Positions 1 through 9,454 of a stretch of DNA of 64,000 bases are shown piece by piece. A model generated the notes under the pieces. That model did not search any database and was not told the DNA's origin. It saw only the letters and a list, made by a program, of their open reading frames with translations. The translations under genes were made by a program, and so were the position numbers. Numbering within the stretch: the stretch's first letter is position 1; each line of letters opens with the position of its first letter. Origin of the DNA: Oscillospiraceae bacterium (GTDB lineage Bacteria; Bacillota; Clostridia; Oscillospirales; Oscillospiraceae); contig JAISHS010000035.1 of the NCBI GenBank assembly GCA_031262405.1, positions 35,094 to 99,093 of the forward strand, given 5' to 3'.

Positions 1-58
1 TTATCCCGTGAACATTATATCTAAAATGAGCACCACCACAACTTCGGGGTTGCAAACC

Positions 59-120
59 TAAAGCAATTCGGGTATAATATCTGTAGTGACAGTAGCAGAT
101 ATTATACCCGAATTGCTTTA
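59..120. repeat. Perfect 25-bp inverted repeat (59-83 / 96-120) with 12-nt spacer upstream of the toxin-antitoxin pair
   Basis: taaagcaattcgggtataatatctg ... cagatattatacccgaattgcttta are exact reverse complements. Confidence 0.9.
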
Positions 121-143
121 TACCATTTAGGGAGGATTTTCAA

Positions 144-431
144 ATGCCGAATATCAGATCCAGCACTGACCTGCGTAACAGCTACAACGAAATCTCCGAG
201 CTCTGCCACGAGCGTTGCGAGCCCATCTTCATTACGAGGAACGGGCGCGGCGACCTCGCGGTGATGAGCATTGAAGCGTATGACAAAATTACAGGCCGTG
301 ACGAGCTTTACCGCTTACTTGAAGAGGGAAGGCAAGACCGTCTTGCCGGTCGCACCATGCCGTTTGATGACGCCATGGCTGCGATATACAAAGAGATGGA
401 GGGCTGGAATGTTCAAGCTGCATCTAACTGA
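144..431 (+). CDS. Type II toxin-antitoxin antitoxin, Phd/YefM family
   Basis: 95 aa; MPNIRSSTDLRNSYNEISELCHERCEPIFITRNGRGDLAVMSIEAYDKI matches the Phd/YefM fold pattern; overlaps downstream toxin. Confidence 0.88.
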   Translation: MPNIRSSTDLRNSYNEISELCHERCEPIFITRNGRGDLAVMSIEAYDKITGRDELYRLLEEGRQDRLAGRTMPFDDAMAAIYKEMEGWNVQAASN

Positions 432-717
432 CAATGGCAAACGGGACATTCTTGAAATCGGTTGGTACATTTACGAACAGCTTGATAGTCCCGTTGCCGC
501 AATTAACACCGTGGAAAAAATAGAAGTCGCAATCCGGAAGATTCCGGACAATCCGTATATCTACCCAAAGGTACGCGACGACCGACTGGCCGCTATGGGA
601 TATCGGTCAGTCGTTATAAATAACTACGTCGCATTTTTTGTGATTGACGAGGCTGCCAAGATTGTCAGCATTGACCGCGTTATATACGGCAGGCGCGACT
701 GGGCGCATATCCTTTAA
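409..717 (+). CDS. Type II toxin-antitoxin toxin, RelE/ParE family
   Basis: ATG at 409 in the frame of the 271..717 ORF; MFKLHLTDNGKRDILEIGWYIYEQL...VINNYVAFFVIDEAAKIVSIDRVIYGRRDWAHIL is RelE/ParE-like. Confidence 0.88.
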   Translation: MFKLHLTDNGKRDILEIGWYIYEQLDSPVAAINTVEKIEVAIRKIPDNPYIYPKVRDDRLAAMGYRSVVINNYVAFFVIDEAAKIVSIDRVIYGRRDWAHIL

Positions 718-743
718 AACTATGACATAAAGCAGGTGCCGCT

Positions 744-1619
744 ATGAAAAAACTACTCTCCGACCTAAGCCTAAAGAACATCGCCCTGCTCATCGCCGCC
801 GGTGCTGTTAACGCCGTTGCCGTCACGATGTTTCTAGCTCCGGTGGGGCTTTATGACAGCGGCTTCTCCGGCACCGCGATTCTGCTCTGGAAGGTAACCC
901 CGCCGCAGCTCACGCTCTCTATTTTTCTGGTGGTGCTCAACTTCCCCTTTTTCCTGTACGCCCACAGAAAGCTGGGCTTCTCCTTCACGGTCTATTCCCT
1001 CCTGACGATAGGTACATACTCGGCGGTCTCGTTCCTAATAACCAACGTGCTCCCTATAGACGTTGCGGCAAGCTCGCCCTTTGTCGGCACGGACCTGCTG
1101 CTCTGCGCCGTTTTCGGCGGGCTGCTATCCGGAATCGGCTCCGGTATGGCCGTGAGATATGGCGGCGCCATGGACGGCGTGGACGCGATGGCGAGCCTGT
1201 TTGCAAAATCGCTGGGCGTTTCGGTGGGAACCTTTGTGATGGCATACAACGTGGTTTTATATGTCATCGCAGCTATAGTAATGCGCAGCTGGTCTCTGCC
1301 GCTGTATTCCGTCCTCGCCTATATGATGGCAATAAAGACGGTAGACTTTATCACCGAGGGTTTCGACAAGGAAAAATACGCGATGATCATCTGCCGCGAC
1401 CCCGACGCGGCGGCAGCCGCCCTGACGGAGGCCTTCGGCCACGGCGTCACCATGATAGACATTGTCGGCGGCTATTCCTCAAAAGAGGGCAAAATGCTAT
1501 ACTTCGTCGTGAACCGCTTCCAAATCACAAAAATGGTAGGCATAATCCGCGCCATAGACCCCAAGGCCTTCGTCACCATCTCCGAGGTCTCGGACGTCAT
1601 GAACCGCTTTCCGGACTAA
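744..1619 (+). CDS. YitT family membrane protein (DUF161/DUF2179)
   Basis: 291 aa, multiple TM segments, C-terminal DUF2179-like domain (KYAMIICRDPDAAAAALTEAFGHGVTMIDIVGGYS). Confidence 0.85.
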   Translation: MKKLLSDLSLKNIALLIAAGAVNAVAVTMFLAPVGLYDSGFSGTAILLWKVTPPQLTLSIFLVVLNFPFFLYAHRKLGFSFTVYSLLTIGTYSAVSFLITNVLPIDVAASSPFVGTDLLLCAVFGGLLSGIGSGMAVRYGGAMDGVDAMASLFAKSLGVSVGTFVMAYNVVLYVIAAIVMRSWSLPLYSVLAYMMAIKTVDFITEGFDKEKYAMIICRDPDAAAAALTEAFGHGVTMIDIVGGYSSKEGKMLYFVVNRFQITKMVGIIRAIDPKAFVTISEVSDVMNRFPD

Positions 1620-1692
1620 ACTGAAAATTAAATTGCATTTACATACAAATATGATATACTTTCCTTAATAATTAATCGAGGTAGCTTTTCGA

Positions 1693-2619
1693 ATGCTAGA
1701 TATGCAGATCCCCGCTTCACTAAATTTCAAAAAACTCACGCCGGAGGACAAGCCTTGGGTGGACGAGCTGGTTTTGCCCTGCTCGTCGCGCAGCGCCGAC
1801 TTCAATTTCGGCAGTCTCTTCCTCTGGGACAGCCTTTTTTCACCCACCGTGGCGGTCTTGGGCGGCCGCCTTATCGTCAAGGCTCAGCGGCGGGGTGAGA
1901 TTTTTTTCTCCTTTCCGGTCGGCTGCGGGGAGCTTGCCCCGGCTGTGGATGCAATTTTGGCGTGCGCCCGCGCCGAGGGTCTTGCCTGCACAATTCGCGG
2001 CGTCGAGGAAAAGGGAATCGAGCAGCTCGAGTCCGCCTTCCCCGGCCGCTTTCGCTTTGAGGAGGACCGCGCCGCCGCCGACTATATCTATTCCGCCGAG
2101 GCTCTGGCGACGCTTTCGGGAAAGGCTCTCCACGCCAAGCGCAACCACATAAACACCCTCGAGCGCTCAATGATTTGGCGCTTCGAGACCCTCGAGCGCC
2201 GCCATTTTGACGCCTGCCGTGAGCTTCTGGAGACTTGGTACGACTCAAACGTTGTTGTAAACGACTTAGGGCTGCACGAAAACCGCGCGCTCAATCGCGC
2301 CTTTGAGTTCTATGAGCAGCTGGGACTGCTGGGCGGTGCGCTCTTTGTGGAGGACAGCCTCGTCGCCTTCACAATGGGCGAGCTTGTCGCCGCCGATGCG
2401 CTTGACGTCCACTTCGAAAAGGCGGACGCCTCCCTGCCCGGCGCCTATCCGCTCATAAACCGCGAGTTCGCGCGGCGGGCACTCTCAGTCTATCCCGAGC
2501 TAAAATACATAAACCGCGAGGAGGACATGGGTCTGGAAAACCTGCGCCGCGCGAAAATGAGCTACCGCCCCGCATACATCCTGCGCAAATTCGTCGCGAG
2601 GGAGATTGAAGCAAAATGA
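1693..2619 (+). CDS. DUF2156 / phosphatidylglycerol lysyltransferase C-terminal-like protein
   Basis: 308 aa; SRSADFNFGSLFLW...ALHAKRNHINTLER...YPELKYINREEDMGLENLRRAKMSYRPAYILRK. Confidence 0.8.
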   Translation: MLDMQIPASLNFKKLTPEDKPWVDELVLPCSSRSADFNFGSLFLWDSLFSPTVAVLGGRLIVKAQRRGEIFFSFPVGCGELAPAVDAILACARAEGLACTIRGVEEKGIEQLESAFPGRFRFEEDRAAADYIYSAEALATLSGKALHAKRNHINTLERSMIWRFETLERRHFDACRELLETWYDSNVVVNDLGLHENRALNRAFEFYEQLGLLGGALFVEDSLVAFTMGELVAADALDVHFEKADASLPGAYPLINREFARRALSVYPELKYINREEDMGLENLRRAKMSYRPAYILRKFVAREIEAK

Positions 2620-3434
2620 CGGCTGAATCGGCGCGTCGAGCGGAGAATTTCGAATTAGAGGATATAATTCGTCTCTGGAGTATCTGCTTCGGCGATAGTC
2701 CGGAGCTTGTCCGGCAGCTTTACGCCGCTTGCAGTCTTCTCGAGACGACCTTCGTCGCGGGCAGTCCCCCCGACGCTATGATGACGGCCTTTGATGGGCT
2801 GAGCCTTTCCGGGCGGCGCGCGTCATATATTTACGCGCTGTGCACGAGGCCGGAAAAGCGCGGGCGGGGACTCGCCGGTGCCGTCCTGAGCCGCATAATT
2901 GACGAAAGCTTCGCGCGCGGCACGCAGCTTGTCTGCCTGCATCCGGCGAGCCTCTCTCTCTGGCGTTGGTACCGCGACGCCAAGGGCTTTAAGCCGCTCA
3001 TTCTGGCGCAGCCTCGCGAAATTGAGCCGCTCCCCGCTGCGGACGGAACTGTCCGGGAAATATCCGCCGAGGAGTTTATTATCCTTTCCGGAGAATTTCC
3101 CGATTTAAACTATCCGCTCCCACTGCTCCGTGCGCAAGACTTGTTTTGGCGCGACGGCTCGGGCGCGTTTCTCGCGCTCGAGAGCGGGGGAGTCCGGGCA
3201 CTGGCTCTCGCAAAAGCGCGCGGCGACGCGCTTTTGCTCAAGCAGCTCTGTGCGCCCCCGAACGCCGAGCGCGCTCTTGCCACCCTCGCCGCGCGTCACT
3301 TCGGCCTGCCCCGCGTAAGCCTCCTCGCGCCCGTCACCCCATCCCGCGACGCTTTACCGGATTTGTGCTATGTCACAAACGACCCTGATTTTATCCCCGA
3401 CCACAATTTCGTGTTCCCATTTCTGCTGGATTAA
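2616..3434 (+). CDS. GNAT family N-acetyltransferase
   Basis: 272 aa; ALCTRPEKRGRGLAGAVLSRIIDE acetyl-CoA loop; overlaps upstream gene by 4 nt. Confidence 0.8.
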   Translation: MTAESARRAENFELEDIIRLWSICFGDSPELVRQLYAACSLLETTFVAGSPPDAMMTAFDGLSLSGRRASYIYALCTRPEKRGRGLAGAVLSRIIDESFARGTQLVCLHPASLSLWRWYRDAKGFKPLILAQPREIEPLPAADGTVREISAEEFIILSGEFPDLNYPLPLLRAQDLFWRDGSGAFLALESGGVRALALAKARGDALLLKQLCAPPNAERALATLAARHFGLPRVSLLAPVTPSRDALPDLCYVTNDPDFIPDHNFVFPFLLD

Positions 3435-3460
3435 AAATATTGTCGCCTCAAGGCGACTCC

Positions 3461-3499
3461 TTCTATCTATTATCTTTTATCTTCTATCTATTATCTGCA
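3461..3499. repeat. Heptanucleotide-period repeat, TATCTNN family
   Basis: tatctat|tatcttt|tatcttc|tatctat|tatctgc; preceded by hairpin gtcgcctcaaggcgac at 3442-3457. Confidence 0.8.
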
Positions 3500-4094
3500 G
3501 CACCAGCAGCCATGCCCCTGCTGCGACCAGTGCCACGCCCATCCCGTCTCCAATCAACGCCACTCCCGCGCCGAGGAGCGCAAGTGCGCTCAGGACGCCG
3601 GTAGCTTTAACAATTCTTTTCGCTGTAGCCTCCGGCAGGGCGAAGCAGAGCGCCGCCAAAAGCGCCCTGCCTCCATCGAGAGGCAGCGCGGGCAGCAGAT
3701 TAAACACATTGAGCACCAGCGACGAGCCGGCGACCATGAGCAGATAGTCGCTCTTGAGAGCCGCGCCGCAAACGGCGCAGAGCTTGGCAAAGCTAAGCCC
3801 CGCAACGGGACCCGCGAGCGCGCAGACGAGCTTAGATATCCCGACAAGCTCGCCGCTGTAATCCAGCCGAAAGCCCGTAATCGTAGCCTCGAGCGCGCGC
3901 GGGGGAGCATTCGCCGCGACGAGCGCCCCCATGTGCGCCAGCTCATGTATGGCGGCGGCGGGAAAAATCGCCCCGGCCATACCGGAGCCGTCGAAGTAAC
4001 ACACAAGCGCAAAGAGCGCCGCGAAGCCCGCTCCGAAGGAAATTCTAAACGGCGGCAGTGGTCTATGCCAAGCGGGTTTTATTGCGGATTTCAC
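3477..4094 (-). CDS. M50 family metallopeptidase, SpoIVFB-like
   Basis: HELAHMGAL zinc motif, NLLPALPLDGGRAL second motif, multiple TM. Confidence 0.85.
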   Translation of the reverse strand: MKSAIKPAWHRPLPPFRISFGAGFAALFALVCYFDGSGMAGAIFPAAAIHELAHMGALVAANAPPRALEATITGFRLDYSGELVGISKLVCALAGPVAGLSFAKLCAVCGAALKSDYLLMVAGSSLVLNVFNLLPALPLDGGRALLAALCFALPEATAKRIVKATGVLSALALLGAGVALIGDGMGVALVAAGAWLLVLQIIDRR

Positions 4095-5020
4095 AGATAA
4101 AACTCCGGGTTCAGATTCTTGTCGTTATATTCCAGCTCAAAGTGCAGATGCGGCCCCGTCACGTCCCCGGTCGCCCCGACGAGCGCGACGATCTGACCCA
4201 GCTCCACCGTGTCGCCGTAGCCGACGTTCAGCTCGCTGCAATGCGCATAGAGGCTCGTGAAGCCGCCCCCGTGGTCGATTATGAGCGTCAGCCCGAAGCC
4301 GTCAAACTCCTGCGCCGCGATGACCGTCCCCGCCGCGAAAGCGGTGATATAGTCCCCCGTCCAGGCCTCAAAATCCGCCCCGTAGTGGAAGCGAACCTCG
4401 TTATGTATGGGGTGCAGCCGATAGCCGAAGGCGGAGGTGTAGCCGATGGCGACGGGCGAGGCATATTTAAAGGGCAGCACCACCGGCTCTAAACAGACCC
4501 TGTCCGGAATCTCAAGCTCGGTGAAGGCCGCTTGAGTCTCCACAAAGGCGCTTATCTTCTCGCTCAAAATCGCCATCAGATCCGGCGAGGGCTCAGGCCC
4601 CGGCTCGGGCGAGGGCTCAGGCTCCGGTTCCGGTTCAAGCGAGGGCTCCGGCGGCTCCTCCGGAATGGGCGATTCGGCCTCCGGCGGGAAGAAGCCCTCG
4701 AAGGAAATGTTCGACGTGCCGGAGAGATTTGCGTCAATCATCCGCTCGAGCTCAAAGCCCTCTGCCGTCAGCACCAACTCCGGCGAAGAGGCGGGCGCGG
4801 GCGGGTTTTTTTTCGCGCCGCCCTTTTCCCAGGCATAGACAAGCTCATCGCCTCCGGCGAGAGTTTTTCCCAGCGCGAGTATGTCCTGAGCAAGCGCTTC
4901 ACCCTGCTCGAGCGCGGGACTTATAAAATCCTTTGCCGCATCTGCTGCCTCGGGAAAAGCCGTAAGCGTTGCTCCCGCCAAAAGAAATATCAGCAGAACG
5001 GATAAAATCTTAATTCTCAT
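4091..5020 (-). CDS. M23 (LytM) peptidase with signal/TM segment, SpoIVFA/SpoIIQ-like
   Basis: C-terminal SAFGYRLHPIHNEVRFHYGADFEA...GPHLHFEL; Pro/Glu-rich linker; overlaps the M50 gene by 4 nt. Confidence 0.85.
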   Translation of the reverse strand: MRIKILSVLLIFLLAGATLTAFPEAADAAKDFISPALEQGEALAQDILALGKTLAGGDELVYAWEKGGAKKNPPAPASSPELVLTAEGFELERMIDANLSGTSNISFEGFFPPEAESPIPEEPPEPSLEPEPEPEPSPEPGPEPSPDLMAILSEKISAFVETQAAFTELEIPDRVCLEPVVLPFKYASPVAIGYTSAFGYRLHPIHNEVRFHYGADFEAWTGDYITAFAAGTVIAAQEFDGFGLTLIIDHGGGFTSLYAHCSELNVGYGDTVELGQIVALVGATGDVTGPHLHFELEYNDKNLNPEFYL

Positions 5021-5263
5021 TTATTTCCCTCTTTAATTCTCAGCGAAAAAGTGATATACTGTTTTTTGAACGGTTTGCGCAACCGACAGTTGATTTAAAA
5101 AATTGCTTCGCAATTTTGATAAGTCGCTCGTTCCTCTCGCTTTGTTATCGCAGACCGCTGCGGCGGCTAAGCACTAACTGACATTAGTGCTCAAGCAAAC
5201 ATAATACTCCCACTTAACTGCGCAATCCCGCGAAATGCCACGAACACATCGGAGGTACATACA

Positions 5264-6649
5264 GTGAAGCTTTGGTCGTCACGCTTTGAAAAAAACACCG
5301 CCGCGCTCACGGACGAGCTTAACGCCAGCATCGGCTTTGACTGCCGCCTGTATCGTCAGGACATTTTGGGAAGCCTCGCCCACTGTGCGATGCTGCGCAA
5401 AACCGGCATAATCACTGGCGAGGACGCCGAAAAAATCATCCGCGGTCTTAACGAAATTCTCGCGGATATGGTTTCCGGCGCTCTTACCTTCGGACAGGAC
5501 GCCGAGGACGTCCACATGGCGATCGAGGGCGAGCTTACGCGCCGTATCGGTAAGGCGGGGGGCAGACTTCACACCGCCCGCAGCCGTAACGATCAGGTCG
5601 CGCTGGACCTTCGCCTCTATTTAAAAGAAGAGATAACCACCATCCGCACTATGGCTCTCGCGCTGCTGGAGGCTCTCGCGGATATCGCCGCGCAAAACCT
5701 TGATACCGTAATGCCCGCCTACACTCATCTCCAGCGCGCCCAGCCGACTACCTTTGCCCATGTCGCGATGGCCTATGCCAATATGCTCCGGCGGGACATC
5801 CTCCGGCTGGAGGATTGCCTCGAGAGAATGGACGAGTGCCCCTTGGGCAGCGGCGCTGCGACCTCGACGACTTATCCCATTGACCGCGCTTTCGTCGCCG
5901 AAGCGCTCGGCTTTGCCCGTGTGACTCAAAACAGCATGGACGCCGTCTCTGACCGCGACTTCTCTATAGAGCTTATGAGCGACCTGTCTATACTTATGAT
6001 GCACTTGTCCCGCTTTTCTGAGGAAATCATCCTCTGGTGCAGCTGGGAATTTCGCTTCGCGGAGCTGGACGACGCCTATTCCACGGGCTCCTCTATCATG
6101 CCGCAGAAGAAAAACCCCGACATAGCGGAACTTGTCAGGGGAAAAACGGGTCGAATCTATGGCGACCTCATAACGCTGCTCACGGTTATGAAGGGTCTGC
6201 CGCTGGCTTATAACAAGGATATGCAGGAGGATAAGGAGCCGGTTTTCGACGCCTGCGACACGGTCAAAAAGTGCCTGCCCGTTTTCACCGATATGCTCCT
6301 CACTATGAAACTCTTGCCGGAGAATATGCGCCGCGCCGCAGCGGGCGGCTTCATAAACGCGACGGACTGTGCGGACTATCTGACGAAAAGGGGGCTACCC
6401 TTCCGCGAGGCTTACGGCGTCGTCGGCGCACTCGTAAAAGCCTGCTCCCGAGAGGGAAAAACGCTCGAAACCCTCACGCTCGAGGAATATCGGCAGGTTA
6501 GCCCCCTCTTCGAGTCCGACATTTTTGACGCCATCAGCCTCGAGCGCTGCGTAGGGGCTAGGCGTGTCCCCGGCGGCCCCGCCCCCGAGAGCGTTTTAGA
6601 GCAGATCGCCTATATCCGCTCCTTTATCTCTGAGCGTACACAAGACTAA
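5264..6649 (+). CDS. argH: Argininosuccinate lyase
   Basis: 461 aa, GTG start; GSSIMPQKKNPDIAELVRGKTGR signature, MKLWSSRFEKNTAALTDELNASIGFD. Confidence 0.95.
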   Translation: MKLWSSRFEKNTAALTDELNASIGFDCRLYRQDILGSLAHCAMLRKTGIITGEDAEKIIRGLNEILADMVSGALTFGQDAEDVHMAIEGELTRRIGKAGGRLHTARSRNDQVALDLRLYLKEEITTIRTMALALLEALADIAAQNLDTVMPAYTHLQRAQPTTFAHVAMAYANMLRRDILRLEDCLERMDECPLGSGAATSTTYPIDRAFVAEALGFARVTQNSMDAVSDRDFSIELMSDLSILMMHLSRFSEEIILWCSWEFRFAELDDAYSTGSSIMPQKKNPDIAELVRGKTGRIYGDLITLLTVMKGLPLAYNKDMQEDKEPVFDACDTVKKCLPVFTDMLLTMKLLPENMRRAAAGGFINATDCADYLTKRGLPFREAYGVVGALVKACSREGKTLETLTLEEYRQVSPLFESDIFDAISLERCVGARRVPGGPAPESVLEQIAYIRSFISERTQD

Positions 6650-6672
6650 TATATAGAACTGAGGAAATAATC

Positions 6673-8376
6673 ATGAAGAAACTATCATTTGTCCTAGCCC
6701 TTGTCCTTATCTTCTCCCTGTTCACCCCCGCGATCGCCGAGAGCGCGCCGGACGGAGCCTACATAGTAAAGCTGAGCGGCAGCACCACCGGCGTTTCCCG
6801 CGCCGCCGCCTCCGTCGCGGCGGAAGAGATTTACTCAGACGCGGGGCTCTACCGCGTGGAAAGCTACGAGGACGTTAAAAAGCTCGGCGAGAGCGTCGAA
6901 TATTATGAGCCGGACTCCGTCTCGACGCTTACCGGTGTGACGAACGACTATTTCTCCGATTATCAGTGGCAGCTGGAGTATATGGACGTGCCCGAGGTCT
7001 GGGCGGATGGCTATAACGGCTCCGGCGTGCGCGTCGGGATTATTGACAGCGGCCTGAACACCGGCCACGAGGACCTCAGGGGAATCTCGATAGCCCGGGG
7101 CTACAACACAATTTACAACAACTACGATGTAGTTGACCAGACAGGCCACGGCACCTTCATCTCCGGACTTCTCGGCGCCGCCGTGAATAACCGCTTGGGC
7201 ATCGCCGGGCTTTGCAGCGGCATAACCCTTGTACCCATAAAGTGCTTTGAGGGCGATACAACCAGCACCTCTTACATAATCGAAGGCGTATATGAGGCAA
7301 TTGACCGCTACGACTGCGACGTCATCAACCTCAGCAACGCCACTGACGATAATATCTGGTCCTTTCAAGAGGCCGTGCGCTACGCCGAGTCCAAGGGAGT
7401 TCTTGTCGTCGCCGCCGCCGGAAACGATGGTCAATACGACAACTCCTTGCAATATCCGGCGGCCTATGACGAGGTCATCGGCGTCGGCTCCGTAGATGAG
7501 TGGGGCTATGTCTCCGACTTCTCCCGCAGGAATAACTCCGTCTTTGTAACGGCTCCGGGCGAGGATATCACAAGCCTGTGGCACAACTATTCCGACGAAT
7601 ATTTCCTTCGGGGACAAGGCACCTCTTACGCCGCGCCGATGGTCGCCGCCGCCGGAGCCTATCTCAAGCAGAAAGACAGCTCCGCCGATACTGACCTCTT
7701 TAAGAGCCTGCTGCAAGACAGCGTAATCGACGCGGGCTCTCGCGGCTGGGACAAGAGCTATGGCTACGGTATCCTCAACATGAGCACCTTCATTGACGCC
7801 ATGGATGAGTATTACACCAATGTCGGCACGATTTTCCAAGACGTAAAGAATCACTGGGCAAAGGACGCAATCGGCTTCTGCTATGACAACGGTTGGATGA
7901 ACGGCGTCTCTTCAAATACCTTTGACCCCGACGGCGTCACGAACCGCGCCCAGTTCGTAACCATCCTCTCAAGAGTCTCGGGCGATAGAATCTCCGGCTA
8001 CACTAACTACTTCACGGACGTTCCCGCCGGGAGCTATTACGAACAGCCCGCCGCTTGGGGAGCCGCGACTAAGCTCGTTAACGGTACCTCGTCCACGACC
8101 TTCGGCCCCATGAATATCGTAACGCGTGAGCAGATGGCAACCTTCCTTTACCGCTTCGCTCTGGCTTACGGTATCACCGACGAATACCATGATTACAGGT
8201 CTCTTCAGCCCTATAATGACTTCAACAAGATTTCTGATTACGCATATGAAGCCATGGCCTGGGCGGTAAATCTCGGACTCATAAACGGCGTAACCTCCAC
8301 CACCCTCTCTCCGGGCGGCAACGCCACACGCGCCCAGGTCGCGACAATCATAACGCGTTTCGCCGAGCTGTACTAA
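6673..8376 (+). CDS. S8 subtilisin-like serine protease with C-terminal S-layer homology (SLH) domains
   Basis: Catalytic D (VGIIDSGLN), H (GHGTFISGLL), S (GTSYAAPMVAAAG); SLH repeats (VKNHWAKDAIGFCYDNGWMNGVSSNTFDPDGVTNRAQFVTIL). Confidence 0.93.
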   Translation: MKKLSFVLALVLIFSLFTPAIAESAPDGAYIVKLSGSTTGVSRAAASVAAEEIYSDAGLYRVESYEDVKKLGESVEYYEPDSVSTLTGVTNDYFSDYQWQLEYMDVPEVWADGYNGSGVRVGIIDSGLNTGHEDLRGISIARGYNTIYNNYDVVDQTGHGTFISGLLGAAVNNRLGIAGLCSGITLVPIKCFEGDTTSTSYIIEGVYEAIDRYDCDVINLSNATDDNIWSFQEAVRYAESKGVLVVAAAGNDGQYDNSLQYPAAYDEVIGVGSVDEWGYVSDFSRRNNSVFVTAPGEDITSLWHNYSDEYFLRGQGTSYAAPMVAAAGAYLKQKDSSADTDLFKSLLQDSVIDAGSRGWDKSYGYGILNMSTFIDAMDEYYTNVGTIFQDVKNHWAKDAIGFCYDNGWMNGVSSNTFDPDGVTNRAQFVTILSRVSGDRISGYTNYFTDVPAGSYYEQPAAWGAATKLVNGTSSTTFGPMNIVTREQMATFLYRFALAYGITDEYHDYRSLQPYNDFNKISDYAYEAMAWAVNLGLINGVTSTTLSPGGNATRAQVATIITRFAELY

Positions 8377-8399
8377 AAACCTCGCAGAGTTTTGCAAAC

Positions 8400-8430
8400 T
8401 GGCGGCAAATGCCTTTGGCATTTGCCGCCA
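8400..8430. terminator. Bidirectional terminator hairpin
   Basis: tggcggcaaatgcc ttt ggcatttgccgcca between convergent genes. Confidence 0.8.
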
Positions 8431-8436
8431 TATGTA

Positions 8437-9126
8437 TTAGTCATATAGTCCCGCGCGGTCGTTGATGACCAGCAGCCGGAGCATAGTGTCATTGAGCGCT
8501 AAGCCTTCTCCGTTGCCCTCAAGATACTTTTTCTCAACGAGCTTAGCTATCGTCGCCTTGCCCCAGTCCGGGACATCCTCTGTCGTATTATAAATCTTTT
8601 CCATGTCTTCTTCACCTTTCACTTCGGTCTGACCATAGTCTATGTAGGGGCACTTCCCCCAGGTCTGCCAGCCGCGCCCGGAAAGCTTAGTCTTCACTAC
8701 GCCATAGGCGTGGCCGCGCGCCTCGATTACCTCTCCTCCGCCGATATAAACGCCGACGTGTCCCGGCAGATACACCAGCATACCGGGAACGTCCGGCATG
8801 GTGCTTATCGCGCCCTTCTCCTCGGAGAGCTGATACATCCCCGCCTCGTTTACGTCCGGCACTGAATTCGACGCATACTTGGGCTCAGACTCCGGGGTCT
8901 CGCTCCAGAGATAGCCTTTTATTAGTCCGATGCAGTCGTGCACCTTCTGCCCATATTGCGAGGGAAAGTCAGAGGCGGTGTAATAGCCCCCAAGTCTCTG
9001 CTTGTTATAATTATATATTGAAGCGGTCGCGACCTGACCGAAGGTACCCATCCAGTAAGGCCGCCCGAGCTGCGCCTCACAATAAGCGATCAGACCCGCC
9101 GCGCTTTTACCATTTACAATTGCCAT
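8437..9126 (-). CDS. NlpC/P60-like peptidoglycan hydrolase (phage endolysin-like)
   Basis: 229 aa; YCEAQLGRPYWMGTFGQ...HDCIGLIKGYLW...DVPGMLVYLPGHVGVYIGGGEVIEARG. Confidence 0.85.
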   Translation of the reverse strand: MAIVNGKSAAGLIAYCEAQLGRPYWMGTFGQVATASIYNYNKQRLGGYYTASDFPSQYGQKVHDCIGLIKGYLWSETPESEPKYASNSVPDVNEAGMYQLSEEKGAISTMPDVPGMLVYLPGHVGVYIGGGEVIEARGHAYGVVKTKLSGRGWQTWGKCPYIDYGQTEVKGEEDMEKIYNTTEDVPDWGKATIAKLVEKKYLEGNGEGLALNDTMLRLLVINDRAGLYD

Positions 9127-9131
9127 ATTTT

Positions 9132-9404
9132 CTATTTTGTTCCTCCTGATTTAAGTTGTTTATATATCTGGTTTACGCCGGTCGCCGCTAAGCCCGAGAT
9201 TATTCCGACAGCTATCGCGGTCAGAATGTCTGAGGCGGGAAAATCCGCCATGACAGCTCTCCCGAGGGCGCCCAGCGCCCCGCCCAGGGCTCCGCAGATA
9301 ACGGGAAGCCACTTGTTATTCAGGCTCGTTGCCTTAACGGCCTGCGCCGCCAGATAACAGATTACGGTTATTGACGCCACGCTTGTTAGTCCCAGAATGT
9401 CCAT
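9132..9404 (-). CDS. Phage holin-like small membrane protein
   Basis: 90 aa, two to three hydrophobic segments, directly upstream of the endolysin-like gene. Confidence 0.7.
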   Translation of the reverse strand: MDILGLTSVASITVICYLAAQAVKATSLNNKWLPVICGALGGALGALGRAVMADFPASDILTAIAVGIISGLAATGVNQIYKQLKSGGTK

Positions 9405-9454
9405 TTTTGTCTCCTAAGTTTCTTATATTGATATATGATAGAAATATCGGTTCA

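Noticed and set aside
5040-5263. Possible riboswitch/T-box upstream of argH
   Set aside because: Small hairpins are present (aaaattgcttcgcaatttt, gcactaactgacattagtgc) but no T-box sequence or known riboswitch core.
6835-7854. 339-aa minus-strand ORF
   Set aside because: Antisense to the S8/SLH protease with its catalytic triad in the sense frame.
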